This document shows positions 57,295 through 64,000 of a DNA stretch of 64,000 nt, piece by piece. The notes under the pieces were generated by a model, which was given only the letters and a program-made list of their open reading frames with translations, searched no databases and was not told the DNA's origin. A program made the position numbers and the translations under genes. The DNA lies in assembly GCF_019966515.1 (NCBI RefSeq), contig NZ_JAIMIB010000001.1, positions 496,001-560,000 on the forward strand, given 5' to 3'. Each line of letters opens with the position of its first letter. The first letter of the stretch is position 1. Source of the stretch: Roseovarius aestuarii. GTDB lineage: Bacteria; Pseudomonadota; Alphaproteobacteria; Rhodobacterales; Rhodobacteraceae.

Positions 57295-57735
57295 ATGGGA
57301 AAGAAAGCCGAAATGTCCCCTCTGAGTCAGCAACGCATTCGCGAAAGTTTCGCCGGGCAGTCAATGATGCAAACGCTGGGGGCAACGTTAGAAAGGGTTG
57401 ATCAAGGGAATGTCGAAATTCACGCGCCAATCTTACCTGGCAGCCGTCAACAACACGGCTTTGCGCATGCCGCGCTGACATTCGCGATCGGCGACAGCGC
57501 CGCAGGGTATGCCGCCCTCTCGATGATGCCCGAAGGGAACGAGGTGTTGACGACAGAAATGAAAATCAACCTGCTGGCACCTGCCAAGGGTGCGTATCTG
57601 ATTGCACGGGGCCGGGTCATCAAACCGGGCCGCCGTCTCGTCATCGTGCAATCAGATGTATTTGCAATCGACGATGGCCGCGAAACTCATATCGCCCTGT
57701 TGACCGGTACAATGATCCCGATCGCTGTAGCGTAG
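57295..57735 (+). CDS. PaaI-family hotdog thioesterase
   Basis: This 146-residue protein has the hotdog fold pattern, with HGFAHAALTFAIGDSAAGYA and TTEMKINLLAPAKG. PaaI-type enzymes hydrolyse aryl- or acyl-CoA thioesters. A second ATG at 57313 is a possible start, because GGAAAG lies 9 bases before it. The gene starts only 29 bases from the divergent LytTR gene. Confidence 0.85.
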   Translation: MGKKAEMSPLSQQRIRESFAGQSMMQTLGATLERVDQGNVEIHAPILPGSRQQHGFAHAALTFAIGDSAAGYAALSMMPEGNEVLTTEMKINLLAPAKGAYLIARGRVIKPGRRLVIVQSDVFAIDDGRETHIALLTGTMIPIAVA

Positions 57736-57737
57736 AA

Positions 57738-57759
57738 GGCCCCGGACAACCCCGGGGCC
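57738..57759. terminator. Stem-loop between convergent thioesterase and folD genes
   Basis: GGCCCCGG and CCGGGGCC form a perfect 8-base stem around a 6-base loop, just after the thioesterase stop and about 30 bases beyond the folD stop. No U-tract is present on either strand, so termination strength is uncertain; it may serve both directions. Confidence 0.55.
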
Positions 57760-57790
57760 GCAAATCGTGTCGGATATGTTTTTCGGATCG

Positions 57791-58681
57791 TCAGGCCGTC
57801 AACCCTTCAGGCTCGGACAATCCATTAGCGCGGCAGCAGGCTGTCACTGTATTGGCAAGCAGGCATGCAATCGTCATCGGACCAACCCCTCCTGGGACGG
57901 GAGTGATGGCACCTGCAACATCCTTGGCGCTGGCGAAATCGACATCACCGACGAGGATATTTTTCCCATTCCTCTCGATCCGGTTAATGCCAACGTCGAT
58001 AACCGTTGCCCCCGGTTTGATCCAGTCACCCGGTACCATTTCAGGACGACCCACGGCGGCAATCACGATGTCGGCGCGACGGACAACATCCGGCAAATCC
58101 TTGGTGCGGCTATGGGCAATCGTCACCGTGCAGCTTTCGCCCAGCAAAAGTTGCGCCATCGGCTTGCCCACGATATTGGAGCGTCCGATAACTACGGCAT
58201 CCTTACCAGACAGGCTGCCAAGGTGATCACGAAGCATCATCAGGCTGCCCAGCGGTGTGCAGGGCACCATGCTTTTCTGCCCGGTACCCAGCAGGCCAAC
58301 ATTCGAGATGTGAAATCCGTCAACGTCCTTTTCCGGAGCGATCGCATTGATCACCTTGTCGGCATTCATATGATCCGGCAGCGGCAGTTGAACCAGTATG
58401 CCATGCACATCGCGATCATTGTTCAGCTTGTCGATCAGCGTCAGCAGCTCAGTCTCGGGTGTATCGACATCCAGTTTGTGCTCGAAAGAGTTCATGCCGA
58501 CCTCAACGGTCTGTTTGCCTTTCGAGCGCACATAGACCTGGCTGGCCGGGTCTTCACCCACCAGAACCACTGCCAGACCTGGCGTTATGCCGTTTTCCTC
58601 TTTCAACCGGTTCACATGACCCGTTACCTTTTCGCGTACGGACGCGGCAAAAGCCTTGCCATCAATAATCTGCGCCGTCAT
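57791..58681 (-). CDS. folD: Methylenetetrahydrofolate dehydrogenase/methenyltetrahydrofolate cyclohydrolase
   Basis: This 296-residue protein is full length. It shows [14 protein letters not shown] with the catalytic Lys, [15 protein letters not shown], and [15 protein letters not shown] with the Rossmann domain. It interconverts 5,10-methylene-, methenyl- and 10-formyl-tetrahydrofolate with NADP. It lies downstream of fhs on the same strand, separated by a large hairpin. Confidence 0.96.
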   Translation of the reverse strand: MTAQIIDGKAFAASVREKVTGHVNRLKEENGITPGLAVVLVGEDPASQVYVRSKGKQTVEVGMNSFEHKLDVDTPETELLTLIDKLNNDRDVHGILVQLPLPDHMNADKVINAIAPEKDVDGFHISNVGLLGTGQKSMVPCTPLGSLMMLRDHLGSLSGKDAVVIGRSNIVGKPMAQLLLGESCTVTIAHSRTKDLPDVVRRADIVIAAVGRPEMVPGDWIKPGATVIDVGINRIERNGKNILVGDVDFASAKDVAGAITPVPGGVGPMTIACLLANTVTACCRANGLSEPEGLTA

Positions 58682-58711
58682 TCCATCGTCCTTATACTGT
58701 CACATCTTTGT

Positions 58712-58766
58712 GGGATGGTGGGCGGGGAGATGGGCCCGAGGGGCCCGAGCGTCGCCCCGCCATCCC
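58712..58766 (-). other. Large GC-rich hairpin between fhs and folD
   Basis: GGGATGG and GGCGGGG on the left pair with the CCCCGCC and CCATCCC run on the right. A nested near-palindrome (GGGCCCGAGGGGCCCG region) sits inside. The whole 87-base gap between the two co-directional genes is filled by this structure. It lacks a U-tract on the coding strand, so an mRNA-stability or attenuating role is more likely than termination. Confidence 0.45.
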
Positions 58767-58768
58767 AA

Positions 58769-60445
58769 TCAGAACAGGCCTTCGATCTGGCCACCTTCGT
58801 TCAGATGAATGTTTTCCGCCGCTGGCGTGCGTGGCAGGCCGGGCATGGTCATGATCTCACCGCAGACCACGACGACAAATCCCGCGCCAGCACTCAAACG
58901 TACTTCGCGCACTGGTACCGAATGACCCGTCGGCGCACCGCGCAAATTGGGATCGGTGGAAAAACTATACTGTGTCTTGGCCATGCAGACCGGCAGATTG
59001 CCATAGCCCTGCTCTTCCCACAGCTTTAGCTGGTCACGGATTTTCTTGTCCGCAAGCACCTCGTCGGCGCGATAGATACGCTTGGCGACCGTCTCGATCT
59101 TCTCAAACAAGCTCATCTCGTCGGGGTAAATCGGCGAGAACTGCGATGTGCCACTTTCGGCCACCTCGGCCACGCGACGGGCCAGAGCCTCGGCTCCTTC
59201 ACCACCCAGTTCCCAGTGGCGAGACAAAATCGCCTCCGAGCCTTGTGCTTTGGCAAACTCGCTGACCGCCGCCACCTCTGCGTCAGTGTCGGTCACAAAG
59301 TGGTTGACCGCGACCACAACCGGCACACCGAAACCTTTCAGGTTTTCGATATGGCGGCCCAGATTGGCACACCCGTTCTTGACCGCTTCGACATTTTCTG
59401 CGCCCAGATCAGCCTTGGCCACGCCACCGTTCATCTTCATCGCGCGGACCGTGGCAACCAGCACCACACAATCGGGGGCCAGTCCCGCCTTGCGGCACTT
59501 GATGTTCATGAATTTCTCGGCACCCAGATCGGCCCCGAAACCGGCTTCCGTCACCACATAGTCGGCGATCTTCAGCGCGGTCGTGGTCGCGGTGACCGAG
59601 TTACAACCATGAGCGATGTTGGCGAACGGACCGCCATGCACAAAGGCCGGGTTGTTTTCTAGCGTCTGCACCAGGTTTGGCTGCATCGCATCCTTAAGCA
59701 GAACTGTCATCGCGCCTTCCGCCTTGATATCACGGCAGAAAACCGGGCTGCGGTCGCGCCGATAGGCCACGATCATGTCGCCCAGACGTTTCTCAAGATC
59801 CTGCAAATCCTTAGCCAGACACAGGATCGCCATGACCTCGGAGGCCACGGTGATGTCAAATCCGCCCTCCCGCGGGAAGCCGTTGGCCACGCCACCAAGC
59901 GAGACATTGATCTGTCGCAGAGCGCGATCGTTCATGTCGACAACCCGGCGCCACTGCACCCGTCGCACGTCGATTTCCAGCTCGTTGCCCCAGTAGATGT
60001 GGTTGTCGATCATCGCGCTCAGCAGCGAATGCGCCGAGGTGATCGCGTGAAAATCGCCGGTGAAGTGGAGGTTCATATCCTCCATCGGCACAACCTGCGC
60101 ATAACCACCGCCAGCGGCGCCACCCTTCATCCCGAAATTCGGCCCAAGCGACGCTTCACGGATACAGATCATCGCTTTCTTGCCGATCCGGTTCAGACCG
60201 TCACCCAGCCCCACGGTCGTGGTGGTCTTGCCTTCACCTGCCGGGGTCGGATTGATCGCAGTCACGAGGATCAGCTTGCCGCTTTTGTTGCCCTGAACCG
60301 AGTTGATGTAGTCTTGGCTCACCTTCGCCTTGTCATGGCCGTAGGGCAGCAGATGTTCCGTGGGAATCCCCAGCTTGTCACCGATCTCCTGGATCGGCTT
60401 TTTCTGCGCTTCACGCGCAATCTCGATGTCGGATTTATAGCTCAT
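58769..60445 (-). CDS. fhs: Formate-tetrahydrofolate ligase
   Basis: The ATG at 60445, preceded by GAGGAC, gives 558 residues, the usual length. An in-frame start at 60565 adds 40 non-family residues. The P-loop is [20 protein letters not shown]. The family segments [27 protein letters not shown] and [19 protein letters not shown] are present. It makes 10-formyltetrahydrofolate from formate and ATP and works with FolD in one-carbon oxidation and assimilation, common in marine roseobacters using methylated compounds. Confidence 0.97.
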   Translation of the reverse strand: MSYKSDIEIAREAQKKPIQEIGDKLGIPTEHLLPYGHDKAKVSQDYINSVQGNKSGKLILVTAINPTPAGEGKTTTTVGLGDGLNRIGKKAMICIREASLGPNFGMKGGAAGGGYAQVVPMEDMNLHFTGDFHAITSAHSLLSAMIDNHIYWGNELEIDVRRVQWRRVVDMNDRALRQINVSLGGVANGFPREGGFDITVASEVMAILCLAKDLQDLEKRLGDMIVAYRRDRSPVFCRDIKAEGAMTVLLKDAMQPNLVQTLENNPAFVHGGPFANIAHGCNSVTATTTALKIADYVVTEAGFGADLGAEKFMNIKCRKAGLAPDCVVLVATVRAMKMNGGVAKADLGAENVEAVKNGCANLGRHIENLKGFGVPVVVAVNHFVTDTDAEVAAVSEFAKAQGSEAILSRHWELGGEGAEALARRVAEVAESGTSQFSPIYPDEMSLFEKIETVAKRIYRADEVLADKKIRDQLKLWEEQGYGNLPVCMAKTQYSFSTDPNLRGAPTGHSVPVREVRLSAGAGFVVVVCGEIMTMPGLPRTPAAENIHLNEGGQIEGLF

Positions 60446-60627
60446 TTCTTGTCCTCGTTTGGGCAGCCGGGCTGAAGTGTCGAACCGGGTGTACCGAGTC
60501 TTCCACGGTATACAGAACGCAAATCCGACATATCCCACACCTGTTGCGTCGGCAACCCAAGCCAAAGTTTCCCATCGGAAACAGTGCTGCCCTGAAAAAA
60601 CAGGGGAATTCAGAATCCGAGGCTGAT

Positions 60628-61233
60628 CTACTCGGCGCGATCCAGGCTATCGTGAATATGCGCCCAAGCCCGCTGGTCAGGCACATGCAGGCGCAACTTA
60701 TCGCCCAGGTGCAAAGGCCCCTCACGCTCGACCCAGGCGGTCACACCCCTGCGCCCGGTTGCCGCCGGTTTGAAGGCCTTGCCATACCCCGGCTTGTCCT
60801 TGTCAATTTCCTTGGCAGGATAGATGCAGGGCCGGTTCTGCATATCGATCACCAGGGTCGTGCCCGCGGCACTTTGCAACCTTGATGAAGGCGGCACATG
60901 ACTGAAATCCGGAATGCCCGCTATCACCAGTGACGCACCAAGCCATGTGGGCGCCAGCACATCGACGCCGATTTCCGATGCGATCACCGCCATTTCCTCG
61001 GCTGAAACGATCGAAAATTGCCGCACGTTACGGATTTCCGTGCCTTCAGGATGTTGGTCGCGCACCCGTACACAGGCCGCACGGGTCAACCCGCCGTGAA
61101 CTTCGCCTTCTACCCCGGCAAAGGTCGCCTCGACCATTTCCAGCGGCACCGAACGAATACCCTCGCCACCCCGCTCCACCCGCCCCAACCAGGTTATCCT
61201 TGCGGTGAATTCCGTGGGCAAAAGTGCAGGCAT
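60628..61233 (-). CDS. MOSC-domain protein
   Basis: This 201-residue protein is a single MOSC domain, related to the C-terminus of molybdenum-cofactor sulfurase. It has [31 protein letters not shown] and a conserved cysteine in [14 protein letters not shown] near residue 135. MOSC proteins carry sulfur or reduce N-hydroxylated compounds with a Mo cofactor; the specific role is unknown. It lies 182 bases upstream of fhs on the same strand. Confidence 0.85.
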   Translation of the reverse strand: MPALLPTEFTARITWLGRVERGGEGIRSVPLEMVEATFAGVEGEVHGGLTRAACVRVRDQHPEGTEIRNVRQFSIVSAEEMAVIASEIGVDVLAPTWLGASLVIAGIPDFSHVPPSSRLQSAAGTTLVIDMQNRPCIYPAKEIDKDKPGYGKAFKPAATGRRGVTAWVEREGPLHLGDKLRLHVPDQRAWAHIHDSLDRAE

Positions 61234-61444
61234 CGTATGCTCTCCGGGTTAGATGTCCCGCGTAGCTTCCCGCCCCCGGCGACAGGCGTCAAATGACAAA
61301 TTGTGAATGCAAGTGGCAAATGTAGTGGGCAGCGTCCTCAATTCACCTTTACAGAAATACTCCGAGGTTCAGAGCAACGCCCCTGGCGCAGAACTGAACT
61401 GCGTGATCGCTAGCGACCTCGGTTCAGTAAGAACCGCCGCAAGG

Positions 61445-62226
61445 TCACACCGTCAGGGTGAAGAACATCCGCCGGAACGGGAACAGGACAGAGCCGTCCT
61501 TACGCACCGGATAGGCCGCATGCATGACCTCTTCGTAGCGCGAAATCATGTCGGCCTTTTCCTCGGCATTAAGCGCCTCAAGGATGGGACGAGCATAAGT
61601 GCTCTCGGTGAACCGGCGCACGGGGTGGCTTCCCTCTTCGGCACCAAGGCGCTGAAAATACTCGGTTTCCCAAAGCCGGAATTGTCCCATCGGGGCCAGA
61701 AGCTCTTCGTATTTCACCGGCGCCATCACACCGGGGGTGCCCATTTTCTCAACTCGGTCGGGATAAAGCTCCTCAGCAAGGCTGAGCCAGACCCGATGCG
61801 AGGGCGACTTGTTCTGATGCGGCATCTGCACCGCCAGCGTACCACCCTTGCCCAATATCCGTGCCAGACGCGGCAGCAGCTGTTCGTGATTGCCAACCCA
61901 ATGCAGCGCCGCATTGGAAAAAATCATTCCCGGCGTGCTGCGCGGATGCCAATCGCGGATATCTGCCTGCTGTAATGTCGTGTAACCCTTGGACTGCCGC
62001 GCCTTGGTCAGCATCGCCGGCGAGGCATCCACGCCAATAACCGAACGCCCTGCGGCGCGCGCCGCCAATGCTTCACCCAGTGCGCCATTGCCGCAACCCA
62101 GATCAACCACGTCACCGGCACCCATCCGCCCAACCGCATTAAGCAGATCCAGCCCGGGCCGCAGGCGCAGGTCGTGGAACCGGGCGTAGGCTCCGGGATT
62201 CCAGTCAGAAGATCGCGCAGTATCAC

Positions 62227-62230
<4 letters not shown>
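61445..62230 (-). CDS. tam: Trans-aconitate 2-methyltransferase-like SAM methyltransferase
   Basis: This 261-residue protein starts at a GTG overlapping the ftsH stop (GTGA). It has a [21 protein letters not shown]-terminus typical of Tam, the SAM motif [15 protein letters not shown] near residues 41-55, [18 protein letters not shown] and [11 protein letters not shown]. Tam methylates trans-aconitate, a spontaneous inhibitor of aconitase. Annotation by overall similarity; activity on another acid is possible. Confidence 0.85.

Positions 62231-64000
<1,770 letters not shown>

Noticed and set aside
57767-59029. 420-codon plus-strand frame over folD and fhs
   Set aside because: It runs antisense across two conserved genes and the hairpin between them, and its protein has no recognisable domain.

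Overview
The window looks like chromosomal DNA of a marine alphaproteobacterium of the Roseobacter/Rhodobacteraceae type. The evidence is the moderately high GC, a Flp/Tad pilus locus with rhodobacteral Flp pilins, a CtrA-like site in front of dprA, ligase-associated helicase/endonuclease genes, and Roseobacter-style folD-fhs, tam and ftsH genes. This is inferred from gene content; no rRNA or tRNA gene is visible.

1-18,050: the distal part of an extracellular contractile injection system (eCIS, phage-tail-like) locus. A partial leftward gene runs off the left edge. Facing away from it are a lipoprotein gene and a tightly coupled operon: a very large baseplate protein, a fibre-like protein, a second baseplate protein with the DPGxTLLE signature, a tape-measure-family protein with a long low-complexity linker, an Afp15-like AAA+ ATPase, and a 1,121-residue exported membrane protein. 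From the large baseplate gene onward every junction overlaps by 4 or 8 bases, so the last gene is probably part of the system. Sheath, tube, spike and cap genes are not in the window. The lipoprotein and the membrane protein suggest a device held in or passed through the cell envelope, rather than a simply released particle.

18,051-25,660: metabolism and regulation. A MocR-type regulator is divergent from an EamA exporter, with an inverted repeat between them. A leftward cluster follows: malonyl-CoA synthase (matB), methylthioribose-1-phosphate isomerase (mtnA) and a fused class II aldolase/short-chain dehydrogenase. The last two could form part of a 5-deoxypentose/methylthioribose disposal route.

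25,660-33,863: a type I secretion module. A 954-residue acidic surface protein with duplicated cadherin-like and PA14-like domains is divergent from two different ABC half-transporters and an HlyD-type adaptor. The first ABC protein has a ruined P-loop and the second an altered signature motif.

33,864-40,449: housekeeping genes: dprA, topA, the two subunits of a 3-oxoacid CoA-transferase, and a lytic transglycosylase.

40,450-53,113: a Flp/Tad pilus locus: two Flp pilins, CpaB, the secretin CpaC, an OmpA-like lipoprotein, CpaE, the CpaF ATPase, TadB, TadC, two TPR lipoproteins, the prepilin peptidase and an AAA ATPase. Stem-loops follow each pilin gene and a strong terminator follows the OmpA-like gene. 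TadE/F/G-type pseudopilin genes are not present.

53,114-64,000: a palindromic extragenic element, an Lhr-like helicase with PdeM, a membrane-bound LytTR regulator head to head with a thioesterase, folD and fhs (one-carbon metabolism), a MOSC protein, a tam-like methyltransferase and ftsH, which is cut by the right edge.
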